Shown here in pieces: positions 25,331 to 34,983 of a stretch of 56,972 bases of DNA. The first letter of the stretch is position 1; each line of letters opens with the position of its first letter. A program made the translations under genes and the position numbers. Source of the stretch: Shewanella sp. MBTL60-007 (GTDB lineage: Bacteria; Pseudomonadota; Gammaproteobacteria; Enterobacterales; Shewanellaceae); the NCBI RefSeq assembly GCF_019654915.1, contig NZ_BPET01000037.1, positions 1 through 56,972 of the forward strand, in the 5' to 3' direction. Below the pieces are notes generated by a model. That model was not told the DNA's origin. It saw only the letters and a list, made by a program, of their open reading frames with translations, and did no database searches.

Positions 25331-25345
25331 AGTAATAAAATTACA
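25331..25345. promoter_or_regulatory. HexR-like operator between ppsR and ppsA
   Basis: AGTAATAAAATTACA contains the perfect inverted repeat GTAAT-AAA-ATTAC (25332-25344). It matches 14 of 15 positions of the HexR consensus as I recall it (TGTAAT-WWW-ATTACA). HexR controls ppsA and other central carbon genes in Shewanella. The site sits about 100 bases before ppsA and 14 before ppsR. Confidence 0.6.
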
Positions 25346-25443
25346 AATAAAATTATACATTTACGGTTCTTGCCGTGGAGTGTAAGATGCTGCTGCTCTC
25401 GTGTGAAGAGCCACACTAAAATATACTTGCGGAGATAAAAACT

Positions 25444-27813
25444 GTGCAGCAATACGTACTCTGGTATCAAGAATTAGGCATGGGTGACGTCAACAAGGTA
25501 GGCGGTAAGAACGCTTCTCTTGGTGAGATGATTAGCAATCTTTCAAATGCAGGTGTTCAAGTGCCTGGTGGATTTGCGACAACATCTTTTGCGTTCAATG
25601 AATTTCTTGAACAAAGTGGACTTAACCAGAAGATATACGAAATTCTAGAAGCTCTAGATGTAGATGACGTGAACGCACTCGCTACAGCAGGTGCACAGAT
25701 CAGACAGTGGGTTATCGACACCCCATTCCATCCAGAATTTGAGCAAGCGGTTCGCGAAGCGTACGAAAAGCTTAGCTCTGAAACAAATGATGCATCTTTC
25801 GCAGTTCGCTCTTCAGCGACAGCAGAAGATATGCCAGACGCATCATTTGCTGGCCAACAAGAAACTTTCCTAAACGTTAAGGGTTATGACGCCGTTTTAG
25901 AAGCAACTAAGCATGTATTTGCTTCTTTGTTTAATGACCGTGCGATTTCATACCGTGTTCACCAAGGTTATGACCATAAAGGTGTCGCACTATCTGCTGG
26001 TATTCAGCGCATGGTGCGTTCAGACAAAGCTGCTTCTGGTGTTATGTTCACCATGGACACTGAGTCTGGTAACAATGACGTAGTATTCATTACTTCATCA
26101 TTTGGCCTAGGTGAAATGGTTGTTCAAGGCGCGGTTAACCCTGACGAGTTTTATGTTCATAAACCAACACTAGTTGCAGGCCATAAAGCGGTTGTACGCC
26201 GTAATATCGGTAGCAAGCTTATCCAGATGGTTTACTCAGACGATGAGTCTCATGGTAAGCAAGTTAAGATTGAAGATATTGCAGCAGATAAGCGCCGCGA
26301 GTTCTCAATTAATGATGCAGAAGTGCAAGAGCTTGCGAAGCAGGCGATGACTATCGAGAAGCACTACGGTCGTCCAATGGACATCGAATGGGCTAAAGAT
26401 GGTAACGATGGTAAGTTGTACATCGTTCAGGCGCGTCCTGAAACTGTTCGCTCACGTGAAGATGTGCAGTTAATCGAGCGCTATCACCTAAAAACACAAG
26501 GTGACGTTGTTTCTGAAGGTCGCGCAATCGGCCACAAGATTGGTAAAGGTGTCGCTAAGGTACTTAAGTCAATCGACGATATGGACCAAATTCAACCAGG
26601 TGATGTATTAGTTACTGACATGACTGACCCAGATTGGGAGCCAATCATGAAGCGTGCAAGCGCGATTGTAACTAACCGTGGTGGCCGTACTTGTCACGCT
26701 GCGATTATTGCACGTGAGCTAGGTGTTCCAGCAGTTGTTGGTTGTGGCGATGTCACTGAGCGCATTCAAAATGGTCAAGAAGTTACCGTTTCTTGTGCCG
26801 AAGGCGATACAGGTTACATCTACAGTGGCCTACAAGATTTTGAAGTGATTTCATCACGTGTAGATTCAATGCCAGAACTGCCAATGAAGATTATGATGAA
26901 CGTGGGTAACCCTGACCGCGCATTTGACTTCGCTCGTCTTCCTAACGAAGGTGTCGGCCTTGCGCGTCTTGAATTCATCATTAACCGTATGATCGGTATT
27001 CACCCTAAAGCACTACTTGAATTCAATGACCAGACTGCTGAACTTCAGCAAGAGATCCACGAGATGATAGCGGGTTATGAGTCTCCAGTTGAATTCTATG
27101 TTGAGCGTCTAGTTGAAGGTATCGCGACTATCGCATCGGCATTCCATCCAAAGAAAGTGATTGTTCGTATGTCTGACTTTAAGTCAAACGAATATGCTAA
27201 CTTGGTAGGTGGTGACCGTTACGAGCCAGAAGAAGAAAACCCAATGTTGGGCTTCCGTGGGGCAAGTCGTTACATCTCTGAATCGTTCCGTGATTGTTTT
27301 GCACTAGAGTGTGAAGCGATTAAGCGTGTACGCAATGAGATGGGTCTGAAGAATGTTGAAATTATGATCCCATTCGTTCGCACATTGAGCGAAGCAGAGC
27401 AGGTGATTGAGCTTCTTAAAGAGCAAGGTCTTGAGCGTGGTAAAGATGGCTTACGCGTTATCATGATGTGTGAACTACCATCTAACGCACTATTAGCAGA
27501 CCAGTTCCTAGAGCACTTCGATGGTTTCTCTATCGGTTCAAATGACTTAACTCAGCTGACTCTTGGTCTAGACCGTGATTCAGGGATCATCAGCCACCTA
27601 TTCGATGAACGTAACGATGCGGTTAAGGCTCTACTTGCCATGGCAATTAAAGCCGCAAAAGCTAAGGGCGCATACGTAGGTATTTGTGGTCAAGGCCCAT
27701 CAGATCACGCTGATTTTGCGGCTTGGTTAGTTGAGCAGGGCATCGATACTGTATCGCTAAACCCTGATACTGTTATCGATACTTGGTTATACCTAGCTGA
27801 AGCTCACGGTTAA
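25444..27813 (+). CDS. ppsA: Phosphoenolpyruvate synthase
   Basis: A 789-residue enzyme making phosphoenolpyruvate from pyruvate and ATP, the entry to gluconeogenesis. The N-terminal ATP-grasp pyruvate-binding domain starts [11 protein letters not shown]. The central swivelling domain has the phospho-His motif [15 protein letters not shown] with His418 and the PpsR target Thr416. The C-terminal TIM barrel carries the family motifs [11 protein letters not shown] and [15 protein letters not shown]. Length matches the family (about 790). The start is GTG 25444 with GGAG 8 bases before it. It ends with a strong terminator. Confidence 0.97.
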   Translation: MQQYVLWYQELGMGDVNKVGGKNASLGEMISNLSNAGVQVPGGFATTSFAFNEFLEQSGLNQKIYEILEALDVDDVNALATAGAQIRQWVIDTPFHPEFEQAVREAYEKLSSETNDASFAVRSSATAEDMPDASFAGQQETFLNVKGYDAVLEATKHVFASLFNDRAISYRVHQGYDHKGVALSAGIQRMVRSDKAASGVMFTMDTESGNNDVVFITSSFGLGEMVVQGAVNPDEFYVHKPTLVAGHKAVVRRNIGSKLIQMVYSDDESHGKQVKIEDIAADKRREFSINDAEVQELAKQAMTIEKHYGRPMDIEWAKDGNDGKLYIVQARPETVRSREDVQLIERYHLKTQGDVVSEGRAIGHKIGKGVAKVLKSIDDMDQIQPGDVLVTDMTDPDWEPIMKRASAIVTNRGGRTCHAAIIARELGVPAVVGCGDVTERIQNGQEVTVSCAEGDTGYIYSGLQDFEVISSRVDSMPELPMKIMMNVGNPDRAFDFARLPNEGVGLARLEFIINRMIGIHPKALLEFNDQTAELQQEIHEMIAGYESPVEFYVERLVEGIATIASAFHPKKVIVRMSDFKSNEYANLVGGDRYEPEEENPMLGFRGASRYISESFRDCFALECEAIKRVRNEMGLKNVEIMIPFVRTLSEAEQVIELLKEQGLERGKDGLRVIMMCELPSNALLADQFLEHFDGFSIGSNDLTQLTLGLDRDSGIISHLFDERNDAVKALLAMAIKAAKAKGAYVGICGQGPSDHADFAAWLVEQGIDTVSLNPDTVIDTWLYLAEAHG

Positions 27814-27884
27814 TATTACCGTGTAGGTTGTTGGCCTAAATGACGTGTTAAATCTGCGCGATTTAACATTTTGTTAAAAACATT

Positions 27885-27914
27885 AAAAAAGCCGCTATTT
27901 AGCGGCTTTTTTTT
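27885..27914 (+). terminator. Terminator of ppsA
   Basis: AAAAAAGCCGCTA (27885-27897) pairs with TAGCGGCTTTTTT, followed by further T residues to 27914. Confidence 0.92.
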
Positions 27915-27962
27915 GTTTATAATGAGCCACAAACTTAAGAATAACAACTGACAGAAGTAATC

Positions 27963-30900
27963 ATGTTACCCAAGTTATCGCATCAGCAGACCCTTGAACC
28001 GACCTATCTTTCTTTTTTAACGACCCTTGAAGAGGGGGCTTTTACAGGAGATATCGATACTCGCTACAGTGCTCGTCTTGCACAAGCGACCGATAACTCA
28101 GTGTATCAGTTTTTACCTCAGGCAGTGATCTATCCCAAAACGACTCAAGATGTTCAGATAGCACTAAAGCTTGCTAGCCAAGATCAGTTTGCACAGGTAG
28201 TCTTTAGCGCAAGAGGTGGTGGTACAGGCACCAATGGCCAGTCGTTAACCCATGGCATTATTGTTGATATGTCACGCTACATGAATCAAGTCCTAGAGGT
28301 GAATGCGACAGAAGGCTGGGTAAGGGTGCAAGCGGGAGTCATTAAAGATGCTCTCAATGATGTGCTTCGTCCCCACGGTTTTTTCTTTAGTCCTGACTTA
28401 TCGACATCAAATCGCGCCACATTGGGCGGCATGATCAATACAGATGCATCAGGAGCGGGGTCATTGGTTTATGGTAAAACTTCTGACCATGTACTTGGCT
28501 TAAGCAGCATCCTGTTTGATGGCAGTGAGCTTAAAACTCAGCCATTAAATCATGAACAGCTAGGTAATATTGCTTCAGTTACAGATAACCCCTTGGGTCA
28601 GCAGTTAATTTCTAGTATTGCCGAGATCTGTAAAGATAATCGTCAACAGATCGAACAACGCTTCCCTAAATTAAATCGTTTTTTGACTGGATACGACCTG
28701 AAAAATGTTTGGGATGACACTTTAGAGCATTTCGACCTATCGCGAATTTTAACCGGTTCAGAAGGCACGCTTGCGGTGATCACTGAGGCAAAGCTTAATA
28801 TCACGCCTTTGCCCACGTGTCGCATGATGGTTAACATCAAGTATGACTCATTTGAGTCGGCTTTACGTCACGCTCCCGATCTGGTTAAAGCCAATGCCAC
28901 TGTGGTTGAAACTATCGACTCTAAGGTACTTAACCTTGCTAAAGAAGACATCATTTGGCATTCGGTATCCTCGCTGATCACCGATGTACCGGGTAAAGAA
29001 ATTGATGGCCTTAATATGGTGGAGTTTGCAGGCTCACAAGCTGATGTTGAGCAGCGAGTCGCTAAACTTGAAGCGATGTTAACGGCTCAAATAGCTCAAA
29101 GTGAAGCGGGCTTGCTTGGCTATCAGGTTACATCCGATAAGGCCAGCATCAATACCATCTATGCCATGCGAAAAAAAGCCGTGGGCTTGTTAGGCGCTGC
29201 AAAGGGGGCGCGTAAGCCGATCGCGTTTGCCGAAGACACTGCTGTGCCTCCAGAGAAGTTAGCCGACTTTATTTTAGAGTTTAGAGCGCTGCTTGATAGC
29301 CACCATTTACAATATGGCATGTTCGGCCATGTGGATGCTGGTGTACTGCACGTGCGGCCAGCGCTGGACATGTGCGATGAGCAAGATGAAAAACTCCTTA
29401 AAACGCTTTCCGATCAAGTGGCTGAGCTAACCCTCAAATATGGCGGTTTAATGTGGGGCGAGCATGGTAAAGGCGTGCGCGGCGAATATGGTCCAGCGGT
29501 GTTCGGTGAGCAACTATATGCCATATTAGAAGAGGTTAAGGGATTATTTGACCCCAATAATAAGCTCAATCCGGGTAAGCTGGTGGCACCAAAAAATAGT
29601 GGTCCTATGCTCTATAACGTTGACAGCGTTAAACGCGGCGCATTTGATAGACAAATTCCAGTTAAAACCCGTGAAGCGTTTCCCGATGTGATGAACTGTA
29701 ACGGCAATGGTCTGTGTTTTAACTACAGTGCTTATTCGCCTATGTGTCCGTCATTTAAAGTCACTGGCGATCGAGTCCAGTCTCCTAAAGGCCGAGCAGG
29801 CTTAATGCGTGAATGGTTAAGGTTGCTTGAGGCAGAAGGTATTGATGTTAATGAGCTTAGTCGCAGTAAGTCTTTAGGCTGGCTACAACGTGCGCAAAAC
29901 TCCTTAAAAATTGACAAGGAGTATGATTACTCACATGAAGTGATGGAATCTCTAAAGGGATGCTTAGCTTGTAAGGCTTGTTCGAGTCAGTGCCCTGTCA
30001 AAGTCGATGTGCCAAAGTTTAGAGCACAGTTCTTTGACCTTTATTATCGCCGTTACTTGCGCCCAGCAAAAGATTACTTAGTTGCAGGGATTGAGGACTC
30101 TCTACCATTGATGGCCTCTGCGCCAAGGTTAGTCAATGCGGTTTCTCAAAACAGCCTAAGCAAGTGGGTCATCAAGAAATCCCTTGGCTATGTTGACGCA
30201 CCAGCGTTGTCGGTACCCACTTTAAAGCAGCGACTCGAAGGACATGCAAGTCGTGGATATGATTTAACAGCGCTACAGCAAATTCCAGAGTCTGAGCGCA
30301 GTCAATACGTGTTAGTTGTGCAGGATCCATTTAACACCTTTTATGAGGCTGGAACGGTTTATCACTTTGTGCAGTTAATCGAAAAGCTTGGCTTAAAGCC
30401 TGTGTTACTGCCATTTAAACCCAATGGTAAGCCTATCCATATTAAAGGCTTCTTGGATAAGTTCGCGCGCACGGCAAAATCGACCGCCGATTTTCTTAAT
30501 CAGGTGGCCAAGCTTGATATGCCAATGGTAGGCATTGATCCTGCTCTAGTGCTCTGTTATCGAGATGAATATGCAGAAGTTTTAGGTGGCGCTCGTGGAG
30601 ATTTTCACGTCAAACTTGCCAATGAGTGGTTATTAGAGGTACTTGAGGGCAAAGCACCTCAAGAGCGCAAATCTGATTCCCCTGGAACGGAGTTTACCTG
30701 GTTTAGTCACTGTACAGAATCCACGGCAAAACCCAATACAGCAAACGAGTGGAAAGGGATTTTTGAACACTTTGGTGCAACGCTGCACACGGTGAGTCTA
30801 GGCTGCTGCGGTATGGCGGGAACCTATGGTCATGAAGCGGAAAACCTTGAACGCTCTAAAGCGCTTTATGAAATGTCATGGGAGCAAACGCTGACCAAGT

Positions 30901-31010
30901 TACCTCAATCTCAGGTATTGATCTCGGGTTATTCTTGTCGAAGTCAGGTTAAGCGATTTAGTGGCTTTAAGCCGAAACACCCGCTTGAAGCCTTGTTGTC
31001 TTTACTGTAA
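27963..31010 (+). CDS. ydiJ: YdiJ-type FAD-linked oxidase with iron-sulfur and cysteine-rich domains
   Basis: A 1015-residue multidomain dehydrogenase, the size of Escherichia coli YdiJ (1018). The N-terminal FAD-binding PCMH domain (about 40-280) shows ARGGGTGTNGQSLT and TLGGMINTDASGAGS. The FAD-oxidase C-terminal domain follows (to about 560) with HVDAGVLHVRP and GKGVRGEYGP. Next is a ferredoxin-like region with CNGNGLCFNYSAYSPMCP and CLACKACSSQCPVKVDVPKF (4Fe-4S ligands), then a cysteine-rich CCG domain with SLGCCGMAGTYGHE. The family oxidises a 2-hydroxy acid; D-2-hydroxyglutarate has been proposed for YdiJ homologues. It is a single gene downstream of ppsA, with its own terminator. Confidence 0.9.
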   Translation: MLPKLSHQQTLEPTYLSFLTTLEEGAFTGDIDTRYSARLAQATDNSVYQFLPQAVIYPKTTQDVQIALKLASQDQFAQVVFSARGGGTGTNGQSLTHGIIVDMSRYMNQVLEVNATEGWVRVQAGVIKDALNDVLRPHGFFFSPDLSTSNRATLGGMINTDASGAGSLVYGKTSDHVLGLSSILFDGSELKTQPLNHEQLGNIASVTDNPLGQQLISSIAEICKDNRQQIEQRFPKLNRFLTGYDLKNVWDDTLEHFDLSRILTGSEGTLAVITEAKLNITPLPTCRMMVNIKYDSFESALRHAPDLVKANATVVETIDSKVLNLAKEDIIWHSVSSLITDVPGKEIDGLNMVEFAGSQADVEQRVAKLEAMLTAQIAQSEAGLLGYQVTSDKASINTIYAMRKKAVGLLGAAKGARKPIAFAEDTAVPPEKLADFILEFRALLDSHHLQYGMFGHVDAGVLHVRPALDMCDEQDEKLLKTLSDQVAELTLKYGGLMWGEHGKGVRGEYGPAVFGEQLYAILEEVKGLFDPNNKLNPGKLVAPKNSGPMLYNVDSVKRGAFDRQIPVKTREAFPDVMNCNGNGLCFNYSAYSPMCPSFKVTGDRVQSPKGRAGLMREWLRLLEAEGIDVNELSRSKSLGWLQRAQNSLKIDKEYDYSHEVMESLKGCLACKACSSQCPVKVDVPKFRAQFFDLYYRRYLRPAKDYLVAGIEDSLPLMASAPRLVNAVSQNSLSKWVIKKSLGYVDAPALSVPTLKQRLEGHASRGYDLTALQQIPESERSQYVLVVQDPFNTFYEAGTVYHFVQLIEKLGLKPVLLPFKPNGKPIHIKGFLDKFARTAKSTADFLNQVAKLDMPMVGIDPALVLCYRDEYAEVLGGARGDFHVKLANEWLLEVLEGKAPQERKSDSPGTEFTWFSHCTESTAKPNTANEWKGIFEHFGATLHTVSLGCCGMAGTYGHEAENLERSKALYEMSWEQTLTKLPQSQVLISGYSCRSQVKRFSGFKPKHPLEALLSLL

Positions 31011-31021
31011 TTGTATGATGT

Positions 31022-31048
31022 AAAAAACTAGCCACTGGCTAGTTTTTT
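31022..31048 (+). terminator. Terminator of ydiJ
   Basis: A near-perfect palindrome in which AAAAAACTAGCCA (31022-31034) pairs with TGGCTAGTTTTTT (31036-31048), 12 bases after the stop codon. Confidence 0.9.
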
Positions 31049-31101
31049 ACTATTTAACACTGCAACATTATGAGTCAAATGCTGAAATAGAAGAGATTCT
31101 G

Positions 31102-31545
31102 ATGACATCGAAAAACGCACAGTTAACGCAAGCGACCGATGCAATATCTTCGCTAACCAACGATACGTCTTTATGTAGCGAAGAGGCGATATTTGAAATT
31201 AATGCCAATGGCGACTGGCTTTATAAAGATGAGAAGCTGCCAGTTAAATTCTGTAAGTTATTTAGCAGCATTTTAAATCGAATAGATAATCAATATTTCC
31301 TCATTACGCCAGTTGAAAAATTACGGGTCATTGTTGCGCAGCAGGCCTTAGTGATAGTGGATTATGAACGCCGCTGCGATGGCCTATTTTCGATTAAATC
31401 GAGTATTAATACTGAGCATCTTATTGCAGGCTATGAGCAGTTTATTATCGGCGAAGACAGTATTACCTTGACGCTAGATAGAGGTATTGAGGCCAAATTA
31501 AACCGTGCTAGTTTTTACCGTTTTATTGGCGAGTTTGTTGCCTGA
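31102..31545 (+). CDS. DUF1285-family protein
   Basis: A 147-residue soluble protein of unknown function. The segment FEINANGDWLYKDEKLPVKF, then LFSSILNRIDNQYFLITPVEK, matches the DUF1285 pattern (a Trp near the start, then a phrase of the form YWLVTPVEK). No membrane segment or signal peptide. GAAGAGA precedes the start at good spacing. It lies just after the ydiJ terminator and is transcribed alone. Family assignment is from memory of the pattern. Confidence 0.7.
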   Translation: MTSKNAQLTQATDAISSLTNDTSLCSEEAIFEINANGDWLYKDEKLPVKFCKLFSSILNRIDNQYFLITPVEKLRVIVAQQALVIVDYERRCDGLFSIKSSINTEHLIAGYEQFIIGEDSITLTLDRGIEAKLNRASFYRFIGEFVA

Positions 31546-31635
31546 TTGTAACAAAATCGTACTCGCTAAATAGTTGAGTGTTAAGCCTGTGATTTATAGG
31601 CCATTTGGTTGAAACTAAGCAATAAACCTTCTCTA

Positions 31636-31645
31636 AAACTAGTTT
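31636..31645. promoter_or_regulatory. Short palindrome upstream of the MarR gene
   Basis: AAACTAGTTT is a 10-bp perfect palindrome about 57 bases before the marR-type start. MarR proteins often repress themselves from such a site. This is a weak candidate because 10-bp palindromes are common. Confidence 0.25.
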
Positions 31646-31701
31646 CTTTTGGCGTAAGTGATAAGATTAGATGAAGCCCGAAAGAGCCTTGGAGGTGCTG
31701 A

Positions 31702-32115
31702 TTGAATCGTTTGGAGAGCCTAGGTTACTTGGTATCTCATCTTAATGTCGATCTACAAAACTTGTTAGATCAACGTCTTAAAAGATACCAATTAGATATT
31801 AAGCTGTGGCCAGTGTTGTTTTCACTCTGGCAAGAGGAGGGCGTGACTCAGACCACCCTGTCTAAGCGTTGTGATGTGGCTAATTACACTATGACTCGTC
31901 TTCTCGACCAATTGCAGCAGCAGGGATTAATCACCCGTCATCAGGATGCGGAGAATCGCCGTGCCTTTCAAATATACCTCACCGACAGTGGTAAAGCGCT
32001 TGAGCAGGACTTGGTTAGAGAGGCTGAGCGAGTTAATGAAGCCTTTTTAGATAACTTGGCCGTGGATGAGCGAACAACCTTTTTGAAGCTCCTCAACAAG
32101 ATAAATCGTTTTTAG
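31702..32115 (+). CDS. MarR-family transcriptional regulator
   Basis: A 137-residue winged-helix regulator. The DNA-binding core reads VTQTTLSKRCDVANYTMTRL (recognition helix) and LDQLQQQGLITRHQDAENRR (wing), with dimerisation helices at both ends. The start codon is TTG 31702, supported by GGAGG (31691-31695) at 6-base spacing. The ligand and targets are unknown; the following lipoprotein gene in the same direction is the nearest candidate target besides itself. Confidence 0.9.
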   Translation: MNRLESLGYLVSHLNVDLQNLLDQRLKRYQLDIKLWPVLFSLWQEEGVTQTTLSKRCDVANYTMTRLLDQLQQQGLITRHQDAENRRAFQIYLTDSGKALEQDLVREAERVNEAFLDNLAVDERTTFLKLLNKINRF

Positions 32116-32199
32116 CCACTTCCCCGAGAATTTATTCGTAACGCTTGCACACTTGCTTTGCCTAGGCTCTAATAATGTGAACCTTTCAAAGGAGTCGTT

Positions 32200-32616
32200 A
32201 TGAGAACGCTACTCGTTGCATTATGTGTTATTCCGCTATTAAGCGCCTGCTCAGTTAATATCAATAAATCAAAACCTAATCCTCAACAGACTGCATCTTC
32301 TCAAGAGTGTGGTGCCAGTGGTAGCTTCATTCAGTCTATTAAGCTCGCAAGCGGTGCCAGCTTAGTGATCGAAGAGGGGCGCCTAGAGCCGCGTTCCATC
32401 GGCAGTGTGACAGTTAAACTCTATCGTGACTTAAATGTTGGAGACTTTGCTGGCGCGGTGAGCTTTGTCCGTGATGGCACGGTTTTAAAAGCACTCTTAA
32501 TTGAAAACGGCAGTAACAAGCAAAAGTTATCAATTACCACAGTGACAGCGGGTAGCGGAAATTATCAGGCAAGTCAATTAGTTTGCATCGAAGCTGATAC
32601 TATCAAGCTGTGCTAG
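32200..32616 (+). CDS. Hypothetical small lipoprotein
   Basis: A 138-residue protein with a signal peptide and lipobox LLSAC (Cys17), so lipid-anchored. The mature part has two further Cys (in SQECGASGSF and QLVCIEAD) plus a C-terminal Cys, and alternating hydrophobic strands that suggest a small beta domain. I do not recognise a family. It follows the MarR gene after 84 bases with its own AAAGGAG ribosome binding site. Confidence 0.75.
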   Translation: MRTLLVALCVIPLLSACSVNINKSKPNPQQTASSQECGASGSFIQSIKLASGASLVIEEGRLEPRSIGSVTVKLYRDLNVGDFAGAVSFVRDGTVLKALLIENGSNKQKLSITTVTAGSGNYQASQLVCIEADTIKLC

Positions 32617-32648
32617 CTTACTTTGTCCTGTAAGAGAGCTAGCTGTCA

Positions 32649-32993
32649 TTAACCAAGGGTGAGCAAGAACACAATGACTATGCCAATGGCTAACATGCTT
32701 TGTTGGATCTGTTGGCGGCTACGGTAGAGTTCTTGCTTTCCTTGCTTTAGGCTCGTGACCAAGTTGTTTTGTTTGTAAATCCGACAGATGAGTTGTTCCG
32801 TCATCGGGTCGAGCAATAGTTGTAATTTAGCTGTTTTTCCATCGTTTAACGTCAGAGAGTATTCACTCTGCTGTCCAAAATTAAGCTTACTCGAAACACG
32901 TTTACCGTTGATAAAAATTTGTTCTAATCCGCACCAATCACTGGCTTGCAACTCGATGTCGTCTTGATTGAGGGCATACTTAAAAGTCACCAT
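32649..32993 (-). CDS. Hypothetical tail-anchored membrane protein
   Basis: A 114-residue protein with a soluble beta-rich N-terminal part (about 1-85) and one hydrophobic helix at the extreme C terminus (about 96-112, AIGIVIVFLLTLG), the layout of a tail-anchored inner-membrane protein. There is no signal peptide. Two Cys are present (DWCGLEQ and LICRIYK). It is convergent with the lipoprotein gene, with only 32 bases between stops. No known family recognised. Confidence 0.65.
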   Translation of the reverse strand: MVTFKYALNQDDIELQASDWCGLEQIFINGKRVSSKLNFGQQSEYSLTLNDGKTAKLQLLLDPMTEQLICRIYKQNNLVTSLKQGKQELYRSRQQIQQSMLAIGIVIVFLLTLG

Positions 32994-33137
32994 GGCGCGG
33001 CCTCTTTGTTTTTGTTAAGGCCTTAATTCAAGCAGAGGAAAGTGAACTTCGCCAGTGTGGTTGAGTTGATTGTGACAGGCTACTTTTTATCTATTTGTTG
33101 AACTTGATAATTGTGGTGACACAATTTTTAAAGATAA

Positions 33138-33170
33138 AAAAATACCCAGCGATATTAGCTGGGTATTTTT
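33138..33170 (-). terminator. Terminator of leucine dehydrogenase
   Basis: AAAAATACCCAGC (33138-33150) pairs with GCTGGGTATTTTT (33158-33170), a 13-bp stem 15 bases after the stop codon. It could also stop transcription in the other direction. Confidence 0.9.
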
Positions 33171-33185
33171 TAGCGTTTCGCTTGT

Positions 33186-34217
33186 CTATTTTGCCGAATT
33201 TATAATGGCTCTTGCCATTTCATCGGCAACGTCACCTGTAGTACGGTTTTGTTCGTCAGATTGAGCAAATATGGTAAGTAAGGTGTTGTAGATCTCTTCA
33301 ACTTTTGCCGTTGCAGCACTGGCATCGTAGTCTTTTTCAAATGAGACGTTAATGATGCCGCCAGCATTGATTACGTAGTCAGGAGCATACAAAATACCGA
33401 GATCTTTTAGCATCTCACCGTGACGCACTTCAGCAAGCTGATTGTTGGCACAACCTGCAACAATCGTTGCCTTGAGTAGCGGGATGGTGATGTCATTGAT
33501 TGTTGCACCTAAGGCACAAGGAGCATACACATCAACATCTTGGTGGTAGATATCCTGTGGTGCCACTACCGTTGCACCAAACTCGCTAGCCACTCTGTCT
33601 AGTGATGACTGATGAATATCGGTGACAATCAACTCTGCGCCTTCAGCGTGTAGATGACGGCATAGGTAATAACCTACATGGCCAACCCCTTGAACGGAGA
33701 TCTTAAGGCCTTTTAAGCTGTCTAGGCCACGCTGATGCTTAACAGCCGCTTTAATCCCTAAATAGGTACCTAGCGCAGTAAATGGAGATGGATCGCCGCT
33801 CTTACCCTCTAAACCTGCCATATAAGGCGTTTCTTGATGGGCAATCATGATGTCAGCGGTTGAAACTCCCACATCTTCGGCTGAGTAGTACTTACCGCCT
33901 AAGGTATGAATACAACGACCAAAGGCTCTAAAAAGCGCCTCTCTATCTTGTACTTTTGGATCGGCGATAATCACTGATTTACCACCGCCCATGGCTAACC
34001 CAGCTAGGGCGTTCTTGTAAGTCATACCACGTGATAAGCGTAATACATCAGTGATGGCTTCATCGTCAGACTCATAGTTCCACATTCTACAGCCGCCAAC
34101 GGCAGGGCCAAGGTTGGTGTTGTGGATGGCGATAATGGCTTTTAAGCCGCTTTCTTTATCATGACAAAATACGACCTGTTCATGGTCGTCAAAAGAGATG
34201 TGATTAAAAACTGCCAC
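33186..34217 (-). CDS. ldh: Leucine (branched-chain amino acid) dehydrogenase, Glu/Leu/Phe/Val family
   Basis: A 343-residue NAD-dependent dehydrogenase that deaminates leucine, valine and isoleucine to their keto acids. The catalytic region reads GMTYKNALAGLAMGGGKSVI with the two lysines of the family. The Rossmann motif VQGVGHVGYYL and the tail motif APDYVINAGGIINV are present. Length matches leucine dehydrogenases (about 340-365). The upstream region contains a 20-bp palindrome resembling LiuR sites, which fits control by the branched-chain amino acid catabolic regulator. Confidence 0.9.
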   Translation of the reverse strand: MAVFNHISFDDHEQVVFCHDKESGLKAIIAIHNTNLGPAVGGCRMWNYESDDEAITDVLRLSRGMTYKNALAGLAMGGGKSVIIADPKVQDREALFRAFGRCIHTLGGKYYSAEDVGVSTADIMIAHQETPYMAGLEGKSGDPSPFTALGTYLGIKAAVKHQRGLDSLKGLKISVQGVGHVGYYLCRHLHAEGAELIVTDIHQSSLDRVASEFGATVVAPQDIYHQDVDVYAPCALGATINDITIPLLKATIVAGCANNQLAEVRHGEMLKDLGILYAPDYVINAGGIINVSFEKDYDASAATAKVEEIYNTLLTIFAQSDEQNRTTGDVADEMARAIINSAK

Positions 34218-34372
34218 TTGTTGATCTCCGCTGTGAGCATCGAATTACCACGACTATATTAATACAGTGTGGTCTGCTTGTTATATTTATTGCAGAACGA
34301 TAGCATTTAGGGATACTCTCAACAAAGTAAAGATTCGGAAAATTTGAGACCTATCTGGCAATTTTGCTTTCC

Positions 34373-34392
34373 ACTTTACGTTAACGTAAAGT
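34373..34392. promoter_or_regulatory. 20-bp perfect palindrome, LiuR-like operator
   Basis: CTTTACGTTAACGTAAAG, extended by A and T at the ends to 20 bp, lies 156 bases before ldh and 89 before the DUF4826-like gene. The MerR-family regulator LiuR recognises TTTACGT/ACGTAAA palindromes in front of branched-chain amino acid catabolism genes in Shewanella (consensus recalled, not checked). Confidence 0.6.
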
Positions 34393-34480
34393 ATTAGCTT
34401 GATTTGGACGTGATAGCTGTGCAAGGTTTTTGACTGTCTGATAGACAGAAACAAAAATAACAATAAGAAAGGAAGTTTAA

Positions 34481-34906
34481 ATGGCTGAACAAGCAGTAGA
34501 CCAAGAACAACTAAGACAAGAATGGATTAGAACTCAGTTCCAAAAGGCAAATAAGTTTTTGGCTGAAAAAGGCATCATGCCCGATAAAGTTCACCCTGAG
34601 GAAAGCCGCTATTTAGCGCCTTATGTTGCAATCTGGAAAATCGACTCTAAAAAGCCAAACAAGAAAACATTTTGGGTGATGTCAGGTGATCTACCGTCTG
34701 ATTACGTTGATATTAGTGTTGCGACTACCGCTCGTGACGCGGTGCGTCATTTCTCTATGATGTGGCAGATGAAGGCTGAAAATATTCAGCGCTCAGGTTT
34801 AACCAAAGATCCTGCTCAAGCTAAATTTGCTCAGTTATTAGTGTCACGAGCTGAGAGCTTATATAAGATGCAGGCTGACGACTCTATCTGGGGGCCAAGC
34901 GCTTAG
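34481..34906 (+). CDS. DUF4826-like protein
   Basis: A 141-residue soluble protein, with conserved-looking phrases EWIRTQFQKANKFLAEKG, ESRYLAPYVAIWKI and GDLPSDYVDI. The pattern is that of DUF4826, a family I recall only from uncharacterised gammaproteobacterial proteins. AAAGGAAG precedes the start at good spacing. It is divergent from ldh and could share the palindromic operator. Function unknown. Confidence 0.65.
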   Translation: MAEQAVDQEQLRQEWIRTQFQKANKFLAEKGIMPDKVHPEESRYLAPYVAIWKIDSKKPNKKTFWVMSGDLPSDYVDISVATTARDAVRHFSMMWQMKAENIQRSGLTKDPAQAKFAQLLVSRAESLYKMQADDSIWGPSA

Positions 34907-34937
34907 CTGGGTATAGCAGTCAACAACGATTGATAAG

Positions 34938-34961
34938 AGGCATCATTAAGATGCCTTTTTT
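34938..34961 (+). terminator. Terminator after the DUF4826-like gene
   Basis: AGGCATC (34938-34944) pairs with GATGCCT, followed by a T run to 34961. It lies between convergent genes. Confidence 0.88.
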
Positions 34962-34983
34962 GATCTCCGAGGTTTTGCCAGCA

